The notes under the pieces are model-generated. The model was given only the letters and a program-made list of their open reading frames with translations. It did no database searches and was not told where the DNA came from. A stretch of DNA of 64,000 nucleotides from NCBI GenBank assembly GCA_039545355.1, contig BCJJ01000011.1, positions 1,210,851 through 1,274,850 on the forward strand, read 5' to 3'. Origin of the DNA: Trichosporon coremiiforme. Lineage: Eukaryota; Basidiomycota; Tremellomycetes; Trichosporonales; Trichosporonaceae. Positions 9,768 through 20,896 of the stretch are shown piece by piece; within the stretch, counting starts at the first letter, position 1, and each line of letters begins with the position of its first letter. The position numbers and the translations under genes are program-made.

Positions 9768-12676
9768 ATGCCTTCTGTCGCTGTACGACCCTCACCCTCC
9801 CAGGTCAGTCCGAGCAAGCCGGCTACCATGGACGACCACCACTCCGAGCGTTCAGCGACGACCGCAACGGAGGACACAACTCCTCGTCGTACGCAGCCCG
9901 CCCCGCCGGCCGTGCGTCGTCCCAACACTCCGCGTGCCTCGCCCCCACCATCAGATAATGGTTCAAAGGCGGGCAAGAAGAAGCCCTCGTCTAGTCAAGC
10001 GCCGTCGCCCATTGCGACCCGCGAGGAGGAGCGTGCCGGAGGTGACGCCAAGAAGGAGCCTCGAACCGACAACGACAAGTGGGTCGAGAGCGTCGACTAT
10101 GCGTACGAATATGTTCCGGTTGCTCAGCGCCGTGAGGGCCGCAAGAACATGTGAGTTTGGCTTTGCTCGTGGTCCTGGTTTCCACTGTATTGACACCATT
10201 CCAGCGAGTACAATCTCATTATTCGCCAGCAGCCCCTGCAGGCGCGAATGTGTGGCGTAGGAGAGAAGTGTGAGTTTGAGAACTGATGACAAGGGCCCTG
10301 ACACATTAGCCGACCGCCGTCCCGTCGATCCCACTCCCATCGTCCAGCTCGAGGTCATTACCAGCGACGGCGAGAATGTCACCCCGGTCGGCCCGCGCTC
10401 GCGCGAAAGCACCGCCCCTCGAGGCGCGAACGGTGACGGGACCATGTACATGCAAAGTGAGACAGCCAACCCCGTATTCGAGAACCAGGTTTATCTAATA
10501 TTTCGCAGACCCCTACTACTTCCTGTTTGCGTGCCTTGTCGGTGGCGACGACCAGGATTCCGAACTGCACGTCATCGACGACGGGCGCACTCGTTTCCTC
10601 ACCGGTACCCCTGTCTCCTCCCTGTACCACCTGAAGGACATCGACAACAAGGACGCTGCATTTTTCGTTTTCCCGGACCTCGGTGTCCGCAAGGAGGGTC
10701 GCTACAAGCTCAAGTTGACGCTGTTTGAGATCGTCGACCAGGAGGTTTACTACTGCACGACAAAGTTGACCTCCACCTTCTCAGTCTACTCGGCTAAGAA
10801 GTTCCCTGGCATGTCCAAAGCCACCGACTTGTCTCGCGTAATGGCGGACCAAGGTCTGAGGATTCGTGTCCGCAAGGTCCCTCGCCCTGCTGGCAAGAAC
10901 AAGCCCAAGAGGAAGAACAGCGGGCAATCTGACTCTGAAGATCCGTATAGCAATGCTAAGCGGCCTCGACCCCATGCGTTATCGTACCCGGGAGCGGGAT
11001 ACCCGCCTGATCCTCGATACCCGCACGACGCTCACTATGCTTCGTATCCGCCACCCAACGGCACCTACGGAGGCTACTCAGGCTACCCGCCGCACATGGC
11101 TCCGCCTCCGCCTCCGCCGCCCTTCGAGGGCGCCTACCCTCCCGGGGGACCCCCGCCATCTGCATACCCGCAACACGCACCTCCGTCGGCTCCTGGTCCT
11201 CCACCTAACGGTCCCCCTCCGCCGGGTTACTCGTCTCAGCCTTACTGCGGCTATCCACCGAGTGGCTACGGTCGTCCCCGTCACTCGTATCCTGGCTACC
11301 CTAGCGAGCACTACCCTGGCTACGGCAGTGCTCCTCCTCATGGCTACGATCCCCGATGGGAAGAGAGCCGTGACCCCCGTGACCCCCGTGACTCTCGCGA
11401 CCCTCGCACCGACCCTCGCGCCGATCCCCGCGACCCTCGCGCAATCGACCTCCGAGCGGACCCCCGCGCTGTTGATCCTCGAGCTGATCCTCGCGCTGTT
11501 GATCCCCGCGCCGAACCCCGGGCTGACCCTCGCGCTGTCGATCCCCGCGCCGACCCCCGCGCGGTGGACCCTCGTGCTGACCCGCGCGCTGTCGACCCCC
11601 GGGACCCGCGAGCTGTTGACCCTCGTGACCCCCGCGCTGTCGACCCTCGTGACCCTCGCGCTGTCGACCACCGCGATCCTCGAGCTGTCGATCCTCGCGA
11701 CCCTCGCGCCGACCCTCGTGCCATCGACCCCCGCGACCCTCGGGCTGACCCCCGAATGGATCCTCGTGACCCTCGCGATGCTCGCATGGACCCTCGCGAC
11801 ATGCGTGTCGACCCTCGCGACCCGCGCGCCGCTGATCCTCGGGACATGCGTCCCGTGGACCCCCGAGACCCCCGTATTGACCCCCGGGATCCTCGTGCTG
11901 ACCCTCGCCACGACCCCAGGATGGATCCCCGCGACATGCGTGGCGCGGACCCTCGGGACGTCCGAGCTGCTTCTCTTGGTCCCCGCGACCCGCGCGACAT
12001 GCGAGAGCTTTCGCGGGACCCCCGAGACCTGGGCCCTCGCGAGCTCCATCACAGCCCGCACGACATGCGCGATCCGCGCGATCTACCTCCCCACCCTTCT
12101 CGGCCCGATCCCAGGCAGGTTGATCCAAGGCAGATGGACCCCAGGATGGCGGACCCCAGGCAGGTCGACCCTAGGGACATGCGTGATCCTCGCGATGTTC
12201 GTGACCCACGGGACATGCGCGACCCGAGAGACATGCGCGACCCGAGAGATATGCGAGACCCGCGGGACATTCGTGACCCTCGCATGGATCCTCGCAACAT
12301 GGACCCGTATGCTCGCTCGCAGACGTCCCCTTACAACACGCCCCCGCGCAGCAGTTCTGGTTCCTCGGTTCCCCCTGGTCCATCGCCACACGACCTTCGT
12401 GGGCGGCCTGTGGCAGGACCGCCGCCGCCCCGCGACTACCACCATCGCCCGAGTCAGCCGAGCAACATGCGTCTTCAGCCGCTGAGCAGCCGTGTTGACG
12501 GCCCGCCCTCGCTCGGAGGTGCGTACCCCCACTCCCGCGACCTGCGAGACGATATGTCACGCCCAGGCAGCGCCGCGTGGAGTGAGCGCAGCCGCTCGCA
12601 CCGCAGCATGGAAATTGACCCGCAGCCTGAGTCAAAACCGACGGGTCGCATGGGCGTCGGGCATTTGGTCGATTGA
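9768..12676 (+). CDS. Velvet-domain transcription regulator with a long Asp-Pro-Arg repeat tail
   Basis: Four exons: 9768-10150, 10205-10269, 10310-10456 and 10509-12676. They encode 920 residues. The velvet domain spans about residues 126-322, with hallmark segments IIRQQPLQARMCGVGEK, DRRPVDPTPIVQLEV, FFVFPDLGVRKEGRYKL, FSVYSAKKFPGMSKATDLSR and DQGLRIRVRK. Velvet proteins are fungal DNA-binding regulators of development and secondary metabolism that form homo- and heterodimers (VeA, VelB, VosA). IRQQP...ARMCG is closer to the VosA/VelC style, while AKKFPGMS resembles VeA, so I do not assign a subclass. The N-terminal 120 residues are Ser/Pro/Thr-rich. A basic stretch (KNKPKRKN, about 335) could be a nuclear signal. 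About 345-485 is Pro/Gly/Tyr-rich. About 486-798 is an imperfect DPR/RDP array. An in-frame ATG at 9828 has a better context (ACCATGG), so a 900-residue product is possible. Confidence 0.92.
11371..12309 (+). repeat. Coding tandem array of Asp-Pro-Arg units in the velvet gene
   Basis: The translated units are mostly DPRAV, DPRDM, DPRAD and DPRM, repeated with changes over about 310 residues. The result is a nearly charge-balanced Arg/Asp tract with regular Pro. At DNA level the unit is a degenerate 9- to 15-mer around GACCCTCGC/GACCCCCGC. The degeneracy argues for an old array maintained at protein level rather than a recent expansion. The antisense and other frames are also open here because the repeat lacks stop codons in those frames. 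Confidence 0.9.
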
Positions 12677-13319
12677 TCTGATGGAGCGTAGAAGTGTAGG
12701 AAACGTGCCAATTCTTTCTCCCCCCTTTGTTTGGTTTGAATTAATACAGTAGAGCAGTAGCGTCATCGGTGTATCAAAAGCAGAATGCATTAAGAGAAGA
12801 TCCTTATCTAAGTTATGCCCCGCTCAGCTTATCGTATGCATGTGCTTAATCACAATTAGTGAGAGAGGAGCCCAGTGCATCGGGTTTACTATCGGAGACG
12901 CCAGCTGGCGGAAATTGGCGGCGCACTGGCGTAATGATAGTAGACAAGACAAGGAACGCAGGGTCATTCACTGTGCCGAATGGTCCGGATCCCGCACTGG
13001 CACAGCCGGGGAGGTTACCGACAATGGAACACGTTAACTGACAGGAACTCGCTATCGCCCGTATCTCCGTATCATCCAGTCCACTATCCTCACCGTTCAC
13101 CGCATCATCTGTACGACTACCGCATCCCCATATTATATACCCTCATTGCATTCACCACCACTCAGCATCGACATTTGACCCCAGCACAGCATCACATATC
13201 ACGTTCGCATACCCTTCCTCACAGCAATTCCCGCCTTCCTTCCCTGTTCAGACGATACCCGCGCACACCCGTCTTCCTCGACCTTTCCACACTCTTCTGA
13301 CACCTTTCAACTCAGCACC
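12677..13319. other. Intergenic region between velvet and guanine deaminase genes
   Basis: The left part holds the velvet 3' UTR, with an AT-richer stretch at 12715-12790. The right part (13050-13319) is C-rich and forms the leader of the guanine deaminase gene. No further gene was seen. Confidence 0.6.
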
Positions 13320-14926
13320 ATGTCTTCAAGTGAGCTTTCAATTGTGGGGAAGGATGACAAAAACACATATCTGGGGATCTGAATCTTGATGATACCCAGT
13401 GCTAATAGACTACAACGGACTGACCCCAACCTCCTTTCCCTTTCCCAGTTAAGCCGCTGACACTAGCCTCCATCTCCACCGCTGCGGGTCAGGAAACCTG
13501 GTACATCGGACCTATGGTTCACTCTCTGAAGCGCGACGATCTGGAAGTCCTGGACTTGGCCATTCTGGCTGTGCGCGACGGCGTCATCCAGTGGAAACGG
13601 ATCGTGCCGCTCGACTCCGAGCTGTCAGCGGTGCTCCAGGACTTGCTTCCAGTCGACGATTCCTCAGTCCCGCCTAATATCGAGATCATCAACGACGGCT
13701 TCCTTTGTCCAGGCATGGTTGACACGCATACCCACGCACCGCAGTACCCTAACAACGGTCTTGGCGCGGAGCTGCAGCTCTTGGATTGGCTGGACAAGTA
13801 CACCTTCCCCCTGGAGAAGAAGTACACCGATGACAAGCTCGCGAGGCGCGCCTACACTGCAGTCGTACAGCGCACTCTCAACGCGGGAACGACGACTTCG
13901 TGTTACTACGCGACCCTGCACAATGAGGCAAGCTGGACACTTGCCCGTATTTGCGAGAAGGAGGGCCAGCGTGCGCTCGTCGGCAAGTGCTCGATGGATG
14001 TCGGCTCCTACTCTGAAAAGGAGGCGTTCGACAAGACAGAGGAGTTCATCAGAGACTTCCCTGGAAGCGATACGGTCCAGCCTATCCTGACGCCGCGCTT
14101 CGCCTTATCGTGCACGGACGGTCTGATGCAGGATCTTGGCGCTCTCGCGGTGAAGGACGACCTCCGCATTCAGACACACATCAGCGAGAACCACGCCGAG
14201 ATTGCAGCCGTCAAGGAGCGCTTCGACTGCAGCTATGCGGCGGCGTACGACCGCTTCGGACTGCTCGGCCCCCGTACGATCCTCGCGCACGCCGTGCACC
14301 TAACGGACGAGGAGCGCACCCTCATCAAGCAGCGGGAGTGCGGTATCTCGCACTGTCCCAACTCGAACCTGCACCTGAACAGCGGCTTGTGCCCCGTCGT
14401 GTCGCTGCTCGACCAGGGTCTCAAGCTCGCGCTCGGAAGCGACTGTTCAGGTGGCTCAGCGCTGGGCATCCTGCCCCAAGTCCGTCTCGCGATCCAGGTC
14501 TCCCGCGCTCTCGTCATGACAGGCAAGGCGAAGCGCAGCCTCAGTCTCGCCGAGGCGTGGTGGCTCGCGACGCGCGGCGGAGGCGAGGTGGCCGGCTTCG
14601 ACGTCGGCAACTTTGAGCCCGGACGTCGCTTTGACGCGCTCCACATCAAGCCAGCCAGTCCCGGCATGTTCGTCACTGAGGGCGAGGAGACGAAGACGGC
14701 CGAGCTGTTCGAGAAATGGATCTGGACCGGAGACGATCGCGATATCGAACGTGTCTGGGTCGACGGGCAGCTTGTTGTTAAAAAGAGTGACGGAGATGTG
14801 GAGGAGGACGATGACGACGAGGACAGCGAGCTGGACGAGGACTCGGACGCTGCTACCGAGTGCACTAAGTTGGAGAACGGTACCGCCAATGGCACCCCGA
14901 ACGGTAAAGAGAAGAAGGTCTATTAG
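13320..14926 (+). CDS. GUD1: Guanine deaminase
   Basis: Exons 13320-13329 (only 10 nt: ATG TCT TCA A) and 13449-14926 encode 495 residues starting MSSIKPLTLASISTAAGQ. The enzyme hydrolyses guanine to xanthine and ammonia in purine salvage. It belongs to the metal-dependent amidohydrolases. The metal-binding motif DTHTHAPQY lies near residue 94, a second His in QTHISENHAE near 245, a third in ILAHAVHL near 280, and the catalytic Asp in GSDCSGGS near 334. The internal Met of PMVHSLKRDDL would also start an ORF but would drop the conserved first strand. An acidic Asp/Glu-rich tail (about residues 450-480) followed by an Asn/Gly/Thr stretch extends the C-terminus beyond the usual family end. Confidence 0.93.
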
Positions 14927-15016
14927 ACAGATAGAAAGCAAAGACTAAGACAATATGTCCTCTGTACCCTCTCGTCCGCATGCAGTTGTAATCACAATCT
15001 TGACGTTGCATACGTT

Positions 15017-15069
15017 GAATGTCCTCTTGGACCATATACTACGGAATGTCCACTTGGACCATTGCTACG
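15017..15069. repeat. Two-copy imperfect direct repeat, 27 and 26 bp
   Basis: Copy 1 is at 15017-15043 and copy 2 at 15044-15069. Both contain GAATGTCC and CTTGGACCAT and end in CTACG. The repeat lies between the convergent 3' ends of guanine deaminase and the two-RRM protein gene, so it is probably in one or both 3' UTRs. Confidence 0.75.
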
Positions 15070-15126
15070 GAAGGGCTTGCTATGGACATTTTCATTTGAT
15101 CTTGACTTGATGATAGGCACAGTTTA

Positions 15127-18100
15127 TCAGCCGCCATAAGTTTCATGGGAGGCGGTTGAGGGAGCGACCGAGGGCTCGCGAGGAGGCGGGTCCCAGACCG
15201 ACTCGTGCTGCTGCTCTTCATCGTGGTGTGAGTGCTCCGCGTGATTCAACTGCGACTTGGGCGCACGGCGGGGCTGAGACCCACGCTGGCGAGGTTGAGC
15301 AGGCTGAGGGGCGCGGGCCGGCTCCTGCTGCTGCTGGGCGGGGGTGTGGATATAGTCCTCGCGATCGAGGATCTGCACAGGAGGGGTCAAGGCGCGGGAC
15401 TGGGGAAGGTCGCGAGCGATAAGAGGTCCGCGAGGAAGAGAGCCAGTTGTCTGAGCAGGACTGGTTGGCTCGTCGAGGACCGTAGACTGGCGAAGGGCTG
15501 CAGGCTGAGGAGGGGCTGCAGGCTGAGGAGGGCCGGAAAGCTGAGGCAGGCTGCCAGCTCCCACAGGGCGAGAGGGCGGGCGGTTCCATCCCAACGCATC
15601 CTCGCGGCCCTGTGTCTTGTGCTGGGAGGAGGGATCGAGACCACTGTGGCCGGACTGGTGCGAGTTGTAGTTGAAGGGCTGAGGCAGCGTGTGAGGCTCC
15701 AGCTGCGAGTCGCGAGAGATCGCCGAAGAATAAAGAGCAGCGTGGTGGTCTTGGTCGTAGGCACGAGGGTGATCGTACTGGTGAGACGGCTCAGGGTGCT
15801 GGTAACGTTCACCGACAGGCTCGTAGGCACGAGGGGCCTCGTGGTAGCGACGCATTTCGGCCTGCTGATAGCGGCCACGGTCACCCGACTCGTACGCGCG
15901 GGGAGCATCGCACTGGCGGGGGGCGAGCTGCTGGCGGCGGTCGGGGGTGGGCTCGTACTGGCCATGGCCACCAGCATACGGGGCGCGCTGACCGGGCTGA
16001 CTGAACTCAGCCTCGCGGTCGAACTCGCGGGGACGGGCGGTGCCCTGATGATAGTTATCGGACTGGCGACGAGGTGCAGCCCAAGTGTCACGCTCACGAG
16101 GAGGACCGCCCTGATTGTAGCCTTCCGACTGGCGGCGAGGCTCAACCCAGGGGTCGATTTGAGAAGGAGCCTGAGGAGGCTTCTGGCCTTGAGGATAGGC
16201 TCCAGTCTGATCCGCCGCGTAGGCTCCAGTCTGGTCTGCCGCGTAGGCAGGCAGGTGAGGCGCCTGGCGGTGATAAGGCTCGTCGCGCGTCAGAGGGTCC
16301 CCATGGGTGGCTGACGCGGAGCGGCGGGCCTCACCGAGACCGAGACGACGGTCAGGTGCAATGGTCTGGTGGGTCTGGGCAGGAGGGATGGGACGGTACG
16401 AAGTGCCGTGACCGGGTAAATCGTGGTACACTCCCTCACGGGGAGGTCCGGAGTTTCCCTGCTGAGAGACTATACGGTCCTTCGGAGGTTGACGAGCTGG
16501 TTCGCTGGTATTCAGGCGGTCGGTGGTGGACGCGGAAGGCTCGCTCTCAGGCTCGATGTGAGCGGAGGTCCGGTGCTGAGGCGCAGCATCGAGCACAGAT
16601 GACTGCCGGTCCTGAGGCGCAGCACCGAGCGCCGGACGAGACACCTCTTCTGAGTGAGGATCTTGGCCACCGGTCTGGACAGGAGGAAGAGAAACGGCCA
16701 CATTTCGAGAAGCGGCCGCGGTTCCCTCGGGAGGATCGTCCAGGGGTAAGCCTTTCTTGATCTTCCACTTCTTCATGTCCTCGGGGTCGTAGACCGGCTT
16801 GAACTGCCCATCCTCCATCTTCGTTGACAGGACCCGAGGTAAAAACTCGTCAGGCTCGATGGGTGGGCTCTTCGCCGACATCTTGGCCCTCGAGGCGATA
16901 GCTGTGGTGTCGGTGCCACACCTCGACGCGGTCCTCGAGCCGGCAGTACCGGGTACGCTGACGGTAGATGGAACGCAGACCTGGGGGCAGAGATGAACAC
17001 AACTTTGCACCTCGCCAGACTCGGAATAATCGAAAGTGACCTGCAGTCAGCACTGTGACCGTTCAACAATAATCGAAACGTACCATGTAAGCCGGAAGCA
17101 TGTTAGCAGCCGTTCCCGCCGACGAGGGAGGCAAACGCGGGACCTTGACGTAGACGAAGTCATCGTCTTCCTTTGCAGCTCCGCCCTCCGAGGTGAAGGA
17201 AGGCTGAACCACTGCGCCGTGCTGCACTTGAGAAGGCACACCACCGTGTTGGGCATCGGAGGGGTTCACGACGCGGCCGCTCTCGTCTAAGAACACTTCT
17301 TGAGGCTACCGTCAGCTATCAACAGCGAATCTTGAAACATACCTCCACAAAGTGGGCCGGAATGCGCCGATCCCTAACCCTGATCGCGTGTCCGTCAATG
17401 ATAGCACCATTCTGCTCTGTCAGTCGCGAAGCGCCAGAATTGAGTCCACGAACCTCATACAGCATCGCGCTCTCAGCACCCGTCTTGGTCTCGAACATGA
17501 CACGAGCTTCGGCAAACCTGTGGCGCCTCTCATACTCGAGGGCGACCACCTTGCCGTGCTTCGAGAAGCGCTCCAGAAGGTTCTGCTGTGACTCTTGGAA
17601 CGGTATACCGCCGACGAAGACGGCGGCGTCGTCATAAAAGCGCCGACTGCCGCGCCACATGTCAGCCCTGACTGGGCGACCCCTATAGGTGGGGAGGATC
17701 CTGCGCTTAAGGTTGGGGGAAGTCGCACTGTGGTGTGGATTGGAGGGGTTCCTGGCGTCTCGGCCGGCAGCGCTGCCACCAACACCACGCTCGCTGGGCT
17801 CAGGGGAGAAGGTCGGCAGAGGTGAGTCGCCTCTCCACTTGATGCTGGTATCCCACCTGCCGACAGAAAAACCTGGGAGATGCTCCAGTTGCTGTCGTCA
17901 GCTTAGTGAACAAGCGAATCTTACCCTGCAGAGATGGCCGAACTTCCACGACCTGCACACAACAAAGCGCCAAGGCTGCCACGTCTCAGTTGGCGCGATG
18001 GTCTCGATGATTTCGCAGTAGAAGGAGACGAGTTTGGGAAGGAACTGGATGTTAGATACGCTTATTTACGCTGGGCTTCTTACATCGCGTTCGAGATCAC

Positions 18101-20896
18101 GACGACCGAGAGGAATTGTATCCAGCTTCGTGGGCTGCGCGGGGGCTTCCATTTCATCGTCGTGGAATTCTCCGTCGCGCTGATCCCAGAGCTTGATCTT
18201 CCAGACTGTGCGGTCATAACGTGCATGAACAGGCACTGCCCAGACGTCGAGAGCCGGAGGCACCGGGCGCAAGTCAGACTCGAAGTGCTCAGCGGGCTGT
18301 TGGCGGTGAGGTGAGGTGGGAGATGCTGAACGGGAGCGATCGTCATGACGCGCGCCGGTAACCTTGATCCAAACCCCGATAAACTCATCCTCAGCGGGGC
18401 GCTGATAGATGTGAAGCCGAATAGGCACTGCACTGGACGTCGCCGCCGACTTGAAGCTGCCCTCGTGTCTCTTGTCATCTTTCATGAGCTGGACGATGGA
18501 GTCCTCAAGCTACCTGTCAGATTAGCCACCCGAGCTTCAAACTCACGTGGAAAACAACAGCAGCCTTATCACTGTAACCGGACTTGTGATGGGAGAACGG
18601 CGACCTGAAGTCAACAGTCAACTCGGCTAACCGTGACTTACACAGAACGCAGCCTTCCGTACTTTGCGAAATGAGTACGCAAGAAGTCCTCGAAGGCGTC
18701 CATGCGAATGGGGAACGGTGCGCTGCCGTCAGCATCAAAGCACATCAGTCCTAACTTACACCACAAAAACGCGACGCGACTGGAAGCGAGGACAGTCACG
18801 AGGATGAGTTGACTCCTTCCAGAAGTCAGGTCCCAGCTGTTGCTGTTCATCGTGCTTCGAGTGGTCGAGATTGTCAGAATCATCTGATGGCGTGCGCGGC
18901 CGATCGAAGTCATCGCCGCCCTCATCGTTGAACGGCTTGTGACTGGCGTCGATGTTCTCTGGAGCACCTCCACCGAGTTCGACGCGGGGCGCAGCGGTAC
19001 TACCTTCACGTGCCGAGGTCGCCCCAACAGGTCCTGGGCTGGGCTCGGGAGAGATGAAGACGGTGATAGGCTTCCGCATGGGCTTCGCACTGTCAGGCCT
19101 CTCGGGGAGTGAGTCAACATCATCGGCAACCTCGGTGCTGAGCACCGCTGCCGCTGGAACTTGCTGAGTGTCGTTAACATTACTCGCCCACACCTGGATA
19201 TTCGGGCTGTCCCAGGCAGCGGCGCCGTCCGTCAGCTCCACGGATGGCTTGGGAGCCCATCCATTGTCGTCGCCCGGCCCCTCGGGAGCGTGCGGCTGCA
19301 GCTGAGAAGGCTTGGGAGGCAGCGGGTGGTGGGGAGTGCTGTGGCGTGGAGGGTTGAATTCAGCAGTCGGAGGAGCATGGTCGTGCGAGACACCGCGGGC
19401 GCCGCGAGTGTCAGAGCGATGCTCAGGCTCCTCCTGAACGCGAAGAGCCTGGTGGCCACTGACGCCGGCTCCAGGTGGATGAGCATAGCTGTGGTGCTGA
19501 CGAGGAGCTACCATGAAACCATGGTCTACGCATTCACCGACGTCAGCTGGCAGACGCTGGGGCTGGGTAGAGGGAGCAATCGGGCCATGGAATGCAGAAG
19601 GAACCTGCCGATCGTCGCGAATCGGCATCCGACGATCCTCAGCGATAGGTGGAAGGTCATGAGCGTGGTGGGCGGGCGAGACAGGACGGGACTGGTCGCG
19701 CGAGCGGGACGAGGTATTCTCCGAGGAGGAGGCATCGAGAAGAGAAGGGCGCTGCTCAGTAGGGTTGCCATAAAACTGGTGTACAGGCTCGCGCTCAGCC
19801 GCCGTGTTGTAGTTGTGCTGGGGCACAGCCGGCGAAGGGGCTGGTGCCGAGGGAGAGTGAGGGCTCGCAGGGGTCGGGAAGTCGTACTGCTCAGCCTGGG
19901 GATGCTCCTGGGTTTGATCGAAACGGCGAAGTGAAGGGTCTTGAGGCTGCTCATGGGTACCAGGCGAACTTTCCGATGGCTGTCCCCACGACCGAGGGTT
20001 GTGCACGGCCACGCTGTTGGCATCGTAGGCCGAGGTGGAGAAACCGGAGAAGCCACCTCCGTAACGGCGGTCGCGGAACTCAGGCAGCCTATGACCACGA
20101 TCCCACGTCGATACAGCGGGGGCGCCTTGAGGGTAGGTCGGATCCTGCATACGCCGAGTCAGAACAGGAGCTCCGACATCAACAGCGTGCGATTGAGCGG
20201 TGGGAGCGAACGAGGATGGCACAGATGGCGCGTCCCTAGGTTCGTCCGCATGGCTGGCGACCGCCATGTAGTTCCGGTGTCCTTCGCTGGGATGGTACTG
20301 CTGTTGTCAGCTGATGTCAACGAAAAGCGAGGCTCACCTCAGAGACCGGCTCAGTTGCGGGAGCAGGCTGGGGCGTGACGGCGTGGAGCTGCTTCTTCGA
20401 GGTAGCAAGAGCGACTTCGGCTTCGCTCAGATGCGACTGCGTGGTCAGTGTGTGTCCCTTGGCAAGCCAGTGACAACTCACAGGTGTAGGCACAGGGGGC
20501 GGAGCCGCCGATCCTGCTTCACTACGGGGATAGCTCGCCGCGCTGGCTCTAGACAACGCCTGCCCCGTTAGCCAACATCACGGTGCGCTTCGTCCTCACG
20601 ATGACATCCCTGCGCGAGGAAGGCTGTCTCGGTCAGTATGGGGTTCAGCGAGTGTCTAGGATGCTTACAGTCCCATCCATGCCCCTGTAGTGAGAGCGAG
20701 GCACGGAGACATGCGCGGCGTGGCGGCGCCCACAGCCTTGGTCACGCTGGGCGGTGTACAAGCTGCGAGGGCTGGCAGGCTGATTGATGTTGCTGTAGTG
20801 GTCGGGAGGCGGCTGGTAGTGCCGAGGAGGGGGTCCACGGTCGCTACCATGGCGAAACTCGCCGCCCGGAGGCGGGTGGCCACGATGCTCGCTCAT
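15127..20896 (-). CDS. Large two-RRM RNA-binding protein
   Basis: Twelve exons on the minus strand, all phases consistent: 20669-20896, 20600-20623 (24 nt), 20482-20559, 20338-20436, 18760-20300, 18642-18722, 18547-18604, 18084-18509, 17925-18044, 17343-17891, 17084-17305 and 15127-17040. They encode 1,779 residues starting MSEHRGHPPPGGEFRHG. Residues ~80-645 are Pro/His/Ser-rich and probably disordered. An RRM-like unit begins near 650 (RRVFVVAPFP) and is split by introns. A conserved-looking block follows (PIRLHIYQRPAEDEFIGVW, then FLPKLVSFYCEIIETIAP and WRFVVCRSWKFGHLC). The second, clearer RRM is at about 950-1035 (AVFVGGIPFQES; RFAEARVMFE). The last ~640 residues are Pro/Gln/Tyr-rich. 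RNA binding is inferred from the RRM motifs. I cannot match it to a named protein. Shorter ORFs at 15127-17010 and 18756-20267 are parts of this gene. Confidence 0.85.

Noticed and set aside
11078..12128. Long antisense and alternate-frame ORFs across the velvet repeat (up to 327 codons minus, 539 codons plus)
   Set aside because: They are by-products of the DPR repeat and GC-rich codons, which remove stops in other frames. Only the frame joined to the velvet domain has family motifs.
15127..20896. Two separate genes (15127-17010 and 18756-20267)
   Set aside because: All intervening exons join in phase with good splice sites and share RRM-type content, so one gene is the better model.
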